Positions 40,038 to 48,728 of a stretch of 64,000 nt of DNA are shown piece by piece. The position numbers and the translations under genes were made by a program. Position 1 is the stretch's first letter. Every line of letters starts with the position of its first letter. The stretch lies in assembly GCF_025642155.1 (NCBI RefSeq), contig NZ_CP106798.1:5952001-6016000 (forward strand), written 5' to 3'. Source of the stretch: Streptomyces sp. HUAS 15-9. Its GTDB lineage: Bacteria; Actinomycetota; Actinomycetes; Streptomycetales; Streptomycetaceae. The notes below the pieces were generated by a model that was not told where the DNA came from, ran no database searches, and saw only the letters and a program-made list of their open reading frames with translations.

Positions 40038-42521
40038 ATGGACCCGATCAACCGGGGACCCGAGGGGCACGGCCAGGACGGTGACGGCAGCACGCCGCGC
40101 CAGCGCCCGCCCCGGGAATCCCTCACTTCAGACTTCGGCCAGAGCGCGCCCGCGCTCGCCCGTACGGTGCAGCTCGTCTCGGGCGATCTCCTGCTCACCG
40201 TCAATCCCGTCGACGGCAGCGAGATAGAGCTCTGCCCGCCCGCGGAGCGGCCCGCCCGTCCCGCGAAGCGCACCGCGGCCGAGCGCGCCGAGACCGAGCG
40301 CGCCGCCCGGCCGCCCGTGCCTCCGGGACCCGCGCAGCCCGCGCTGCCGCTCCTCGAACGCCAGGAAGAGCGCGAGCGCCTGGTGCGGCTGCTCGCCCGC
40401 GGCCGCTCCGTACGGCTCACCGGCCCGGCCGGAGCGGGCCGCAGCGCCCTCCTCGACCTCGTCGCCGACGACTGCTCGGACCTCGCCCCCGACGGCGTGG
40501 TCCGCCTCACCGGGTTCCACCGCACCACGAGCGACCTGCTCCACGACCTGTTCCACGCGGTCTACGACGCGCCCCTGTACCGGCCGGCCCAGGACGAACT
40601 GCTGGAGCTGGTCCGGGAGATCGGCGCGGTCGTCGTCGTCGACGACATCGAGTTCGGCGGCGCCGGGCTCGACCAGCTGATCGACGCCACCCCTGAGTGC
40701 GCCTTCCTGATCGGCGCCACCCCGGACGTGTCCGCCCCCTCCGCCGACTCCGCGATCGAGGAGGTCTTCCTCAGCGGCCTGGACCGCGCCGCGGGCGTGG
40801 ACCTGATGGAGCATGCCGTCGGCCGCGTCCTCACCGAGGACGAGTCCAACTGGGTCGGCGACCTCTGGTTCGAGTCCGAGGGTTTGCCCCTGCGCTTCGT
40901 CCAGGCCGGGGCCCTGCTGCGGCAGCGCGACCAACTGCGGGCCAGCGCGGGCGCGGTCGACGAGGTCGGCGTCTTCGAGGACGTACGGCTCCCCTCCCCC
41001 AAGCTCTCGGCTGCGCTCGAGCAGGGAGGTACCCCCACCGCCCCCGTCGAGGCGGAACCCGTCGACGCGGCGGAGGTGCCCCTGCCGTCCCTCGGTGAGG
41101 CCGCCGCGCCCGCACCGCTGCTCGCCTCCCGGCTGAGCGCCTCCGCGCGCGCCACCCTGCGCTTCGCCGTCGCCCTGGGCGGCGAGGTGCCCCACCAGGC
41201 CCATCTGCCCGCCCTGGTCGGCGACACCCACGCGGATGCCGCGCTCGCCGAGCTGGCCGCCTGCGGACTGGTCTCCCCGGTCGGCTCCCGCTACCGCCTC
41301 GCTGCCGGTGTGCAGGCCCAGCTGGAGGCCGCCGGATACGTCGACGACGCCGACGGCACCGCTCTCACCGCCGCCCGGCACTACGCCTGGTGGGCCGGAC
41401 ATCCCTCCGTCACCCCGGAGCGGGTGTGCGCCGAGGCCGACGCCCTGCTCGCCGCGCTGGCCGCCGTGGTGCCCGCGACGACGCCCCCGGCCGAGGACGC
41501 GGAGAGCGGCACCGCCGTGGAGCTGGCCCGCACGGCCGCCCCGGCCTTCGCCGCGGGCCTGCACTGGAACGCCTGGGACCGGGCATTGCGCTCCGGCTCC
41601 GAGGCCGCCCGGCAGACCGGTGAGGTCTCCGAACAGGCCTACTTCCACCATGAGTTGGGCATACTCGCGCTCTGCGGCGGACAGCTTGACCGGGCCCGCG
41701 CCGAACTGGAGGCCTCCAACGGTCTGCGCGGCGCCCTCGCCGACAAGCGCGGCACCGTCGCCGGCCGTCGCGCCCTCGCCCTGGTCGCCGACCGCGCGGG
41801 CGACGTGCCCGGCGTAGGGGCCATGGCGGGCGAGGAGGTGCCCGACGCACGCCACGACGAGTCGGCGTCGCCGCCCGGCGGGGTCCCCGCGGCCTATCTG
41901 CCGGCGCTGCCGCCCGCGGGCGACACGCTGGTCACCCACCGGTCCTCGGACCCGGCGCCGAAGACCCGGGGTGGCGGCCTGCGGCGCGTGGCCCGGCGCA
42001 ACCTTGTCGCCGCCGGTTCCGGCGCCCTGCTCGCCGCGGTGCTCGGCACGGTGGTCACCCTCGGCATGACGTCGCACGACAGCGCCGACGACCCGGCGAA
42101 CAACGTGAGCGTCAACCCGTCGGCCAGTCAGGGCACCGACGACGGCAGCCTCGGCGCGGACCCGACGCAGGACGACGGCGGCAAGGGCGACACGGGCACG
42201 GCCACCAGCCGCCCGACGGACCCGGGTTCCCCGTCGGACACCCCCGAGCCCTCGGACCGGCCGAGCGGAACGAAGGGGTCGGGCGGCGGCAGCGGCGGCA
42301 CCTCGCCGAAGCCGTCCAAGTCCAGCCCGCGCCCGACGTCCCCGAGCCCGACGTCTCCGCGGCCGTCGACCCCGCACTCCCCGTCGTCGACCCCGACCCC
42401 CTCGCCCACGCCCACGCCCACGCCGACCCCGTCGTCGACCCCGACGACCTCCAACTCGGCCAGCGGCCCCGCCCCCAGCTCCCCCGCCACGTCGAGCGGC
42501 TCGGCCCATGCGGTGATCTGA
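40038..42521 (+). CDS. Large P-loop (STAND-like) ATP-binding protein with membrane anchor and Pro/Ser/Thr tail
   Basis: An 827-residue protein. Residues 40-75 hold a conserved stretch (VQLVSGDLLLTVNPVDGSE), followed by an Arg/Pro-rich linker. An AAA/STAND-type NTPase starts near 110: RSVRLTGPAGAGRSALLDLV is Walker A, VVVVDDIEFGG Walker B. A winged-helix/TPR-like middle (to about 600) contains FHHELGILALCGGQLDRARAEL. A single membrane helix AAGSGALLAAVLGTVVTLGM at about 660 is followed by about 150 residues of Asp/Ser/Thr/Pro-rich sequence ending in repeated PTPSPTPT units. With the N-terminus inside, the tail would be outside, probably spanning the wall. A palindromic element is inserted in frame at 40991-41036. 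Function unknown; a sensor or signalling ATPase is plausible. Confidence 0.8.
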   Translation: MDPINRGPEGHGQDGDGSTPRQRPPRESLTSDFGQSAPALARTVQLVSGDLLLTVNPVDGSEIELCPPAERPARPAKRTAAERAETERAARPPVPPGPAQPALPLLERQEERERLVRLLARGRSVRLTGPAGAGRSALLDLVADDCSDLAPDGVVRLTGFHRTTSDLLHDLFHAVYDAPLYRPAQDELLELVREIGAVVVVDDIEFGGAGLDQLIDATPECAFLIGATPDVSAPSADSAIEEVFLSGLDRAAGVDLMEHAVGRVLTEDESNWVGDLWFESEGLPLRFVQAGALLRQRDQLRASAGAVDEVGVFEDVRLPSPKLSAALEQGGTPTAPVEAEPVDAAEVPLPSLGEAAAPAPLLASRLSASARATLRFAVALGGEVPHQAHLPALVGDTHADAALAELAACGLVSPVGSRYRLAAGVQAQLEAAGYVDDADGTALTAARHYAWWAGHPSVTPERVCAEADALLAALAAVVPATTPPAEDAESGTAVELARTAAPAFAAGLHWNAWDRALRSGSEAARQTGEVSEQAYFHHELGILALCGGQLDRARAELEASNGLRGALADKRGTVAGRRALALVADRAGDVPGVGAMAGEEVPDARHDESASPPGGVPAAYLPALPPAGDTLVTHRSSDPAPKTRGGGLRRVARRNLVAAGSGALLAAVLGTVVTLGMTSHDSADDPANNVSVNPSASQGTDDGSLGADPTQDDGGKGDTGTATSRPTDPGSPSDTPEPSDRPSGTKGSGGGSGGTSPKPSKSSPRPTSPSPTSPRPSTPHSPSSTPTPSPTPTPTPTPSSTPTTSNSASGPAPSSPATSSGSAHAVI
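40991..41036 (-). repeat. Dispersed palindromic element inside the P-loop gene (copy 2)
   Basis: On the minus strand it reads GGGGGTACCTCCCTGCTCGA and continues AGCGCAGCCGAGAGCTTGGG. It matches the rho element at 10343 in both ends and most of the middle. In frame it encodes PSPKLSAALEQGGTPT, within a linker between the NTPase and helical domains. Confidence 0.75.
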
Positions 42522-42548
42522 GTCCGCGCACAGGTCTCCCACGGCACA

Positions 42549-42583
42549 TGAGGGCCGGGTCCCCGTCCGGGACCCGGCCCTCA
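42549..42583. terminator. Bidirectional terminator
   Basis: A perfect 15-bp stem (42549-42563 with 42569-42583) with a CGTCC loop separates the convergent P-loop gene and nucS. Confidence 0.85.
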
Positions 42584-42615
42584 CCGTCGTACGTACCGAA
42601 GCCGCTCCCGGCGCC

Positions 42616-43287
42616 TCAGAACAGCCGCAGCTTGTCGTCCTCGATGCCCCTGAGCGCGTCGTAGTCGAGGACCTGGCAGCCGATGCCCCGGTCGGTCGCG
42701 AGGACCCGGGCCTGGGGCTTGATCTCCTGGGCGGCGAAGATGCCGCGCACCGGAGCGAGATGGGGATCGCGGTTCAACAGCTCGAGATAGCGGGTGAGTT
42801 GCTCCACACCGTCGATCTCGCCGCGCCGCTTGATCTCGATCGCGACGGTCTGGCCCTCGGCGTCCCGGCACAGGATGTCGACCGGGCCGATGGCGGTCAT
42901 GTACTCGCGGCGGATCAGGGTGTAGCCGTCGCCGAGGGTCTCGATGCGGTCGGCGAGCAGCTCCTGGAGGTGTGCTTCCACGCCGTCCTTGATCAGGCCG
43001 GGGTCCACGCCGAGTTCGTGCGAGGAGTCGTGGAGGACTTCCTCCATGGTGATGATCAGCTTCTCGCCCGTCTTGTTGACGACGGTCCAGACGCCTTCCT
43101 CGTTGCCGGCCCCCTCCTTCAGCGTGCAGGGCGGCGACATCCAGTTGAGGGGCTTGTAGGCCCGGTCGTCCGCGTGGATCGAGACGCTGCCGTCCGCCTT
43201 GACCAGGATCAGGCGGGGGGCCGAGGGGAGGTGGGCGGTGAGCCGGCCGGCGTAGTCGACGGAGCACCGGGCAATGACGAGACGCAT
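42616..43287 (-). CDS. nucS: Mismatch-specific endonuclease NucS/EndoMS
   Basis: A 223-residue two-domain nuclease of the archaeal/actinobacterial non-canonical mismatch repair pathway that replaces MutS/MutL. The N-terminal DNA-binding domain begins [20 protein letters not shown]. The C-terminal RecB-like nuclease domain has [20 protein letters not shown], with Asp and the ExK pair as metal ligands, and [12 protein letters not shown]. The C-terminal KLRLF is the sliding-clamp-binding tail typical of the family. The ATG at 43287 gives the standard length; upstream frame to 43440 is not homologous. It is the only mismatch repair gene visible here. Confidence 0.94.
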   Translation of the reverse strand: MRLVIARCSVDYAGRLTAHLPSAPRLILVKADGSVSIHADDRAYKPLNWMSPPCTLKEGAGNEEGVWTVVNKTGEKLIITMEEVLHDSSHELGVDPGLIKDGVEAHLQELLADRIETLGDGYTLIRREYMTAIGPVDILCRDAEGQTVAIEIKRRGEIDGVEQLTRYLELLNRDPHLAPVRGIFAAQEIKPQARVLATDRGIGCQVLDYDALRGIEDDKLRLF

Positions 43288-43585
43288 GGTCGGCAACGCT
43301 ACTCGACACCGTGGCGCCCACGCGATTCGCCCACCTGTCTCCCGCCTCATCCCTCGCCGGAGACCCTCGGGGCCGCCCCTTTTGCTTTGGAAACTCTTGT
43401 TCATCCCTGGCCGATTGTGCCCCCAACGGGACCGGGCCAAGTACGCAATCTGCTGGTGTGGTCACCGTCCGTTGCCTACCGTAGTAAACGGGAGGTCGCG
43501 ATATGTGTACGCAGCGTGTTCGGTATCGCGAACTCTCTTACCTGTCCGGCAACCCCTGCTCGTCGGGGGTGCGAGAGGAGAACCC
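43288..43585. other. nucS-SCO5389-family divergent intergenic region
   Basis: The 298-base gap between divergent genes contains a short AT-richer segment around 43480-43500 (CTACCGTAGTAAACGG) that may carry the promoter for the downstream gene. No RNA gene or further frame with protein-like features is seen. Confidence 0.4.
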
Positions 43586-43978
43586 ATGTCGCTCGACGTC
43601 TCACCGGCCCTACTCGAACAGGCCGAGCGAGGCGAGGTCGACGAAGCTGACTTCGTCGACTGCGTCCGGACCTCCCTGCCCTACGCATGGGAGATGATCA
43701 GCTCCCTGGTGGCCCAGCTGAAGGTGGACGGCGGACAGTTCGCCGACAACCAGACGCCCCCGCCGGACGAGCAGGCACGGGGCCAACTGCTCCGCGTACT
43801 CGCGAGTGACGCCATACGCGGGGCGCTGCAGCGGCACTTCGGGGTGCGGCTGGCCTTCCAGAACTGCCACCGGGTGGCGGTGTTCCCGCTGGACGCCTCG
43901 GTCGACGAGACGCTGGCCCGCTTCACCTCGGTGCGCAGTCAGCTGCTGAACCAGTCCCCGGAGCTCCGGGACTGCTGA
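43586..43978 (+). CDS. SCO5389 family protein (conserved, unknown function)
   Basis: A 130-residue soluble protein, MSLDVSPALLEQAERGEVDE, with two Cys-containing segments (DFVDCVRTSLPYAWEMI; AFQNCHRVAVF). It matches from memory a small Streptomyces-specific family lying between nucS and the LLM oxidoreductase. The strong AGAGGAG before the ATG at 43586 fixes the start. No catalytic motif is recognised. It shows no membrane helix or signal. Confidence 0.82.
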   Translation: MSLDVSPALLEQAERGEVDEADFVDCVRTSLPYAWEMISSLVAQLKVDGGQFADNQTPPPDEQARGQLLRVLASDAIRGALQRHFGVRLAFQNCHRVAVFPLDASVDETLARFTSVRSQLLNQSPELRDC

Positions 43979-44108
43979 GGCGGAGCCCCGGGACCGCTGA
44001 CGCAGTGAGCCGCTTGCTTGCCGCTCCACACGCGGGAGGTGCAATCGGTACAGGGGCGGCAAGCTCTCTGCGTGGCAAGGGTGTTGACCCGTACGACGGA
44101 CGGTTCGT

Positions 44109-45137
44109 TCAGCGGAGGCCGGGGAGTACCTCCGCACCGAGCCGCCGGACGTTCTCCTCCGTCGCTGCCAGGTCGCCCGAACCCTCGACCATCAGGGCGA
44201 ACCGGGTGATCCCGGTTCGCTCCGAGGTCGCCGCGAGCCGGTCGGCGCACAGTCGCGGGGTGCCCACCGGGTGCAGTCCGCAGAGCAGTTCGGTGTACGC
44301 CAGCGGGTCGCGCATCGCGCGCTCGCGGCCGTCCACCGTCACATGGGCTTCCAGGCCCTGCCTCAGCCAGCCCGGCATCGCCTTCAGCAGCGTCTCCGCC
44401 GCGTCGGTGCGCCGGTCCGCGATCTGGCAGACGCCCGCCGAGACATGGGCCGCGCCGAGGATCTCGTCCGTGGGCCGTCCCGCCGCGCGCGCGTATCGCC
44501 GCCACAGGGCGACCATCTCGGCCTTCTCCTCGTCCCCGATGTGCATACCGAGCAGCATCGGCAGCCCGCGCTCGGCCGCCAGGCGGACGGTCGCCGGCGA
44601 GGTGCAGGCGACGACGACCTCGGGACCCGGGGTGTCCGTCAGCGCCTCCGACGGGCGGGGTACGACGGGGACCTCACGGAAGGAGAACCGTTCCCCCGCG
44701 GCCGCGACCGCCGGTTCGCGCAGCCAGCGCACCAGCAGATCGAGTGATTCCGGGAACCCGTGCTCGTACGCCTCCAGGCCCGAGCCGAACACCTCCAGGT
44801 CCACCCAGGGCCCGCCGCGCCCCAGGCCGAGGGTGAAGCGGCCGCCGCTCGTCACATGCAGCAGCGCGGCCTGCTCGCCGAGGGCGACCGGGTGGACGGT
44901 GGGCAGTACGCTGACCGCCGTGCCGACCCGGATGCGGTGGGTGCGGCCCAGCAGCAGGGCGGCCATGGTGACCGCCGATGGACAGGTGCCGTACGGCACG
45001 AAGTGGTGTTCGCCCAGCCAGACGGTGTCCAGCCCCGCCTCCTCGGCGACCTCCGCCGAGCGGACCGCCCGGTGCAGGGCCTCCCCCTGGCCTTGGCCCG
45101 GGAACTGGGCCGCCAGCACAAAACTTCCGACGCGCAT
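44109..45137 (-). CDS. LLM class flavin-dependent oxidoreductase
   Basis: A 342-residue bacterial-luciferase-like monooxygenase, TIM barrel using FMN or F420. Typical blocks are DTVWLGEHHFVPYGTCPSAV, RIRVGTAVSVLPTVHPVALG, HVTSGGRFTLGLGRGGPWVD and SGDLAATEENVRRLGAEVLP. Substrate unknown. The ATG at 45137 opens the conserved strand MRVGSFVLAAQFP; the frame extends to 45389 without homology. Confidence 0.9.
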   Translation of the reverse strand: MRVGSFVLAAQFPGQGQGEALHRAVRSAEVAEEAGLDTVWLGEHHFVPYGTCPSAVTMAALLLGRTHRIRVGTAVSVLPTVHPVALGEQAALLHVTSGGRFTLGLGRGGPWVDLEVFGSGLEAYEHGFPESLDLLVRWLREPAVAAAGERFSFREVPVVPRPSEALTDTPGPEVVVACTSPATVRLAAERGLPMLLGMHIGDEEKAEMVALWRRYARAAGRPTDEILGAAHVSAGVCQIADRRTDAAETLLKAMPGWLRQGLEAHVTVDGRERAMRDPLAYTELLCGLHPVGTPRLCADRLAATSERTGITRFALMVEGSGDLAATEENVRRLGAEVLPGLR

Positions 45138-45363
45138 CGTTCTTTTCCTGCTTCCTTGGCGCTCCGACGCGGAGCTCCCCCACCCGGCATAACCGTCCGA
45201 CACGTGCCGAGGACACGGCCTCGCGAAGAGATTTCCGGATTGTCTGCAGAACGGGTCGCCCTGGAGAGGGACTTGTGCGGGTTGGTTCCCTACGCGTGCC
45301 CCTGTCCGCGCCGCGTAGGCTGGACACAGCCCGTGCTTCCTGCATAGCCCCGAGAGGTGTCCC

Positions 45364-45696
45364 GTGTCCCCGCGTCGCAACCGAGCCAAGGGAGCCGGCT
45401 CGTCCGGCCGGAGCGCCGAGGAGGACCGCGGCGGCCGCTACGGCGGCTGGCAGTCCACGGAGAGCTGGCAGGGGGAGGAGTGGTACGTGCGCCATGTGGC
45501 CGGGGCGAGCGCGGGGGGCAAGACATACCGCTGCCCCGGCTGCGACCAGGTGATCCCCTCCGGCGTCCCGCACGTCGTGGCCTGGCCGGACCATGCGGGC
45601 GTCGACGACCGTCGGCACTGGCACAAGGCCTGCTGGAACGCGAAGGACCGCCGCACCACGCGGGTGCAGCGGTCCAGGAACGCGCCGAGATTCTGA
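45364..45696 (+). CDS. Small putative zinc-binding protein
   Basis: A 110-residue basic protein. After a low-complexity N-terminus (RRNRAKGAGSSGRSAEED) comes a compact domain: YRCPGCDQVIPSGVPHVVAW and RRHWHKACW. The CxxC...H...HxxxC spacing suggests a zinc ribbon. It has been called an ATP/GTP-binding protein in some annotations, for which I see no motif. GTG start with GAGAGG upstream. Confidence 0.72.
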   Translation: MSPRRNRAKGAGSSGRSAEEDRGGRYGGWQSTESWQGEEWYVRHVAGASAGGKTYRCPGCDQVIPSGVPHVVAWPDHAGVDDRRHWHKACWNAKDRRTTRVQRSRNAPRF

Positions 45697-45699
45697 GCT

Positions 45700-45727
45700 T
45701 CGTACGGCTCCATTCGGCTCCGTACGA
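45700..45727. terminator. Weak convergent hairpin
   Basis: TCGTACGG (45700-45707) pairs with CCGTACGA (45720-45727). It sits in the 32-base gap between convergent genes and just inside it. Confidence 0.4.
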
Positions 45728-45728
45728 C

Positions 45729-46607
45729 CTACACGTCCCGCTTCTGCAGCAGCGCGAGCGCTCCGGCGAACGCGACGGCCGTCACGCCCAGGATGATCCA
45801 CAGCGGGTCCCAGCCGGACGGGCCCTTCTCGCTGAGGGAGTTGGCGTAGAAGACGCTCAGCTGGTTGGGGATCGAGTACTCGAACAGGGCCTCGCGCACC
45901 TTCTCCAGCGACGCGGAGAACATGAACAGCGCGATCACCAGCGGGGCGAGCACGGCGCCGATCATGATGGTGATGGCGCCCGCCGAGTGCCGGATGATCG
46001 AGCCGACGACCAGCGAGAGCAGGCCGAGCAGGGCGATGTAGAGGCTGATGCCGACGGTGCCCTTGAGCCATTCGCCGCCGGACGGGGTCCGCGCCCCGTT
46101 TCCTTCCAGCAGCGACGCCTGGACCATGGCGACGAACGACGCGGCCGCGAGCGTGACCACGAAGGCGACGAGGAAGAACACGATCGCCTTGGCCGCGAGC
46201 ACGCGCCCGCGGCTGGGGCAGGCGGTCATCGTCGTACGGATCATCCCCGTCCCGTACTCCGAGGCCGTGGTCAGCACGCCGAGCGTGATGATGCACATGC
46301 TGCCCAGGAGCAGCCCGAAGAAGCCGAGGCTCAGCGGGTTCTCGCCCGACAGGTCCGACGTGGAGTTGCTGACCACCGCACCGGCGAGCAGGCCGATGCC
46401 GACGACGAGGACCACGAACACACCGAGCGTCCACATCGTCGAACGCACCGACTTGATCTTCGTCCACTCGGAGGCCAGCGCATGCCCGAGGTGGGTGCGC
46501 ACCACCGGGATCGGCGAGGTGTAACCGGGGTACTGCCCGCCGGGCGCCGCCTGCCAGTTCGGCGCGGCTGCGGCTGCCTGCGGCATCGGGGGCTGGTGGG
46601 TGCTCAT
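45729..46607 (-). CDS. ABC transporter permease (cassette 2)
   Basis: A 292-residue protein. A Gln/Pro/Ala-rich cytosolic N-terminus (MSTHQPPMPQAAAAAPNWQ) leads into six predicted membrane helices beginning ALASEWTKIKSVRSTMWTLG. Paralogous to the permease at 47955, which begins VRSEWTKIRSVASTVWTLS. The start overlaps the stop of its ATPase (ATGA). ABC-2 family; substrate unknown. Confidence 0.88.
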   Translation of the reverse strand: MSTHQPPMPQAAAAAPNWQAAPGGQYPGYTSPIPVVRTHLGHALASEWTKIKSVRSTMWTLGVFVVLVVGIGLLAGAVVSNSTSDLSGENPLSLGFFGLLLGSMCIITLGVLTTASEYGTGMIRTTMTACPSRGRVLAAKAIVFFLVAFVVTLAAASFVAMVQASLLEGNGARTPSGGEWLKGTVGISLYIALLGLLSLVVGSIIRHSAGAITIMIGAVLAPLVIALFMFSASLEKVREALFEYSIPNQLSVFYANSLSEKGPSGWDPLWIILGVTAVAFAGALALLQKRDV

Positions 46608-47851
46608 CGGGCGTCCTCGGGCTTGGTCAGGTCGGCGGTGGCGGGAGCGGCGGCCGGCTGCGGTGACGATTCGGCGGCGGGGGCCGGGGCCGTGGGCGGC
46701 TGCTGGGGCGCCGCCGCGGCGGGCTGCGCGTACGGGTTCGGCTGTCCGGCCCCCGGGGCCCCGACGGGAGCGCCGGGAGCGCCGTACAGCCCCGTGGGTG
46801 CCGCGCCCGGCACCGGCCCGCCGCCCTGCTGGGGCGGCGGCGGGGCGTACCAGCCCGGCTGGCCCTGGCCCGGTACCGGCATCGGGGGCTGGGCGCCGGG
46901 CGGCAGCGGCTGCTGGAGTCCGGCCTTCTGGTCGACGGTCGAGCGGTAGTCGACGGCGCCCTGCGTCATCCGCATGTACGCCTCCTCCAGGGAGGCCTGG
47001 TGCGGCGACAGCTCCCACAGCCGTACGTCGGACTCGTGCGCCAGGTCGCTGATGCGGGGGAGCGGGAGTCCCGTGACGCGCAGCGCCCCGTCCTGCTCCG
47101 GCATCACATGCCCGCCCGCCTCGGTGAGCGCGGAGGTCAGCTTCTCGCGCAGCTGGGGCTCGGTGTCGGGCGTCCGGACGCGCGCGAAGTCGGCCGAGTT
47201 CGTCGAGATGAAGTCCTTCACGCTCATGTCGGCGAGCAGCTGGCCGCGTCCGATGACGATGAGGTGGTCGGCGGTCAGCGCCATCTCGCTCATCAGGTGG
47301 CTGGAGACGAACACGGTCCGTCCCTCCGCCGCCAGCGCCTTCATCAGATTGCGCACCCAGAGGATGCCCTCGGGGTCGAGGCCGTTGACCGGCTCGTCGA
47401 ACAGCAGCACCTGCGGGTCGCCGAGCAGCGCCGCGGCGATGCCGAGCCGCTGCCCCATGCCGAGCGAGAAGCCCTTGGACCGCTTCTTCGCCACGTCCTG
47501 CAGGCCGACGACCCCGAGCACCTCGTCCACCCGCCGGGCCGGGATGCCCGACAGCTGGGCCAGGCACAGCAGGTGGTTGCGGGCGTGCCGGCCGCCGTGC
47601 ACGGCCTTGGCGTCCAGCAGTGCGCCGACCTGGCGGGGGGCGTTGGGCAGCTTGCGGTACGGGTAGCCGCCGATCGTCACGGTGCCCGCGGTCGGGTTGT
47701 CCAGTCCCAGGATCATCCGCATGGTCGTCGACTTGCCCGAGCCGTTCGGCCCGAGGAAGCCGGTGACGGCTCCGGGCCGCACCTGGAAGGAAAGGTTGTA
47801 CACGGCGGTCTTGTCGCCGTAGCGCTTGGTCAGGCCGACAGCCTCGATCAT
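46604..47851 (-). CDS. ABC transporter ATP-binding protein with proline-rich tail (cassette 2)
   Basis: About 415 residues. The nucleotide-binding domain (1-300) has FLGPNGSGKSTTMRM, the signature SLGMGQRLGIAAAL, Walker B VLLFDEPVNGLDPEG and the switch VFVSSHLMSEM. After the domain a 120-residue tail is Pro/Gly/Ala/Gln-rich (PPPPQQGGGPVPGAAP), absent in the paralogue at 48729. ATG 47851 aligns with the paralogue; a GTG at 47860 is an alternative. Confidence 0.9.
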   Translation of the reverse strand: MIEAVGLTKRYGDKTAVYNLSFQVRPGAVTGFLGPNGSGKSTTMRMILGLDNPTAGTVTIGGYPYRKLPNAPRQVGALLDAKAVHGGRHARNHLLCLAQLSGIPARRVDEVLGVVGLQDVAKKRSKGFSLGMGQRLGIAAALLGDPQVLLFDEPVNGLDPEGILWVRNLMKALAAEGRTVFVSSHLMSEMALTADHLIVIGRGQLLADMSVKDFISTNSADFARVRTPDTEPQLREKLTSALTEAGGHVMPEQDGALRVTGLPLPRISDLAHESDVRLWELSPHQASLEEAYMRMTQGAVDYRSTVDQKAGLQQPLPPGAQPPMPVPGQGQPGWYAPPPPQQGGGPVPGAAPTGLYGAPGAPVGAPGAGQPNPYAQPAAAAPQQPPTAPAPAAESSPQPAAAPATADLTKPEDAR

Positions 47852-47954
47852 GCTCCGCACCCATCGAAAGGTTCAGGACAGCGGGGCACACGCCCCCGTA
47901 AGGGTTAGGAGGATAACCGGGCGCTGACGGTTCCGCCCAAGGGCAGGTAAAACA

Positions 47955-48725
47955 TCAGGCGTCGCGCTTCTTCAGCAGAACGTAACCGCCCGCGATCGCG
48001 GCGACGACCCACAGCACCATGATCCCGAGCCCGCCCCAGGGGCCGTAAGGGGTGTCGTCGTCGACCCGGGGGACCACCTGCATGATCCGGCTGCCGGCCT
48101 GGTCCGGCAGGAACCGGCCGATCTTCTTGGTCGCGTCCACGTTGCCGAGGATGTTGGAGATCAGGAAGAAGAACGGCATGAGGATGCCGAGCGACAGCAT
48201 CGGCGAGCGCAGCATCGAGGCGACGCCCATCGAGAACATCGCGATGAGGGTCATGTAGAACCCGCCGCCGAGGACCGCCCGCAGCACCCCGGGGTCGCCG
48301 ATCTCCGTCCGGTGGGAGCCGAGCATCGCCTGCCCGAGGAAGAAGGCGGCGAAGCTGGTGACCATGCCGACGGCCAGCGCGAGCCCGGTGGCCACCGCGA
48401 TCTTGCTGAACAGAAAGGTGCCGCGCTGCGGTACGGCGGCCAGCGAGGTGCGGATCATGCCGGTGCTGTACTCGTTCGACACGACGAGCACCCCGAACAC
48501 GATCATCGCCAGCTGCCCGAGCGTCATGCCCGCGAAGCTGATGAAGGTGGGGTCGAAGGAGACCCGCTCGCGGACGGGCATCTTGTCGAACTGGCTCCTC
48601 GACAGCGCCGAGATCAGCATGCCGAGGGCGACGGTGACGACCACGGCGAGGGACAGCGTCCACACGGTGGACGCGACGGACCGGATCTTCGTCCACTCGG
48701 ACCGGACGACCTGTGCGACCACCAC
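47955..48725 (-). CDS. ABC transporter permease (cassette 1)
   Basis: A 256-residue ABC-2 permease with six predicted helices. The N-terminal amphipathic start VRSEWTKIRSVASTVWTLS is shared with the second cassette. It lies 3 bases after its ATPase gene. Ends in the basic LLKKRDA, matching the paralogue's LLQKRDV. Confidence 0.9.
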   Translation of the reverse strand: MVVAQVVRSEWTKIRSVASTVWTLSLAVVVTVALGMLISALSRSQFDKMPVRERVSFDPTFISFAGMTLGQLAMIVFGVLVVSNEYSTGMIRTSLAAVPQRGTFLFSKIAVATGLALAVGMVTSFAAFFLGQAMLGSHRTEIGDPGVLRAVLGGGFYMTLIAMFSMGVASMLRSPMLSLGILMPFFFLISNILGNVDATKKIGRFLPDQAGSRIMQVVPRVDDDTPYGPWGGLGIMVLWVVAAIAGGYVLLKKRDA

Positions 48726-48728
48726 GGT

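Noticed and set aside
42581..43465. Alternative minus-strand frame over nucS
   Set aside because: Arg/Pro/Gly-rich shadow; nucS frame has clear nuclease motifs.
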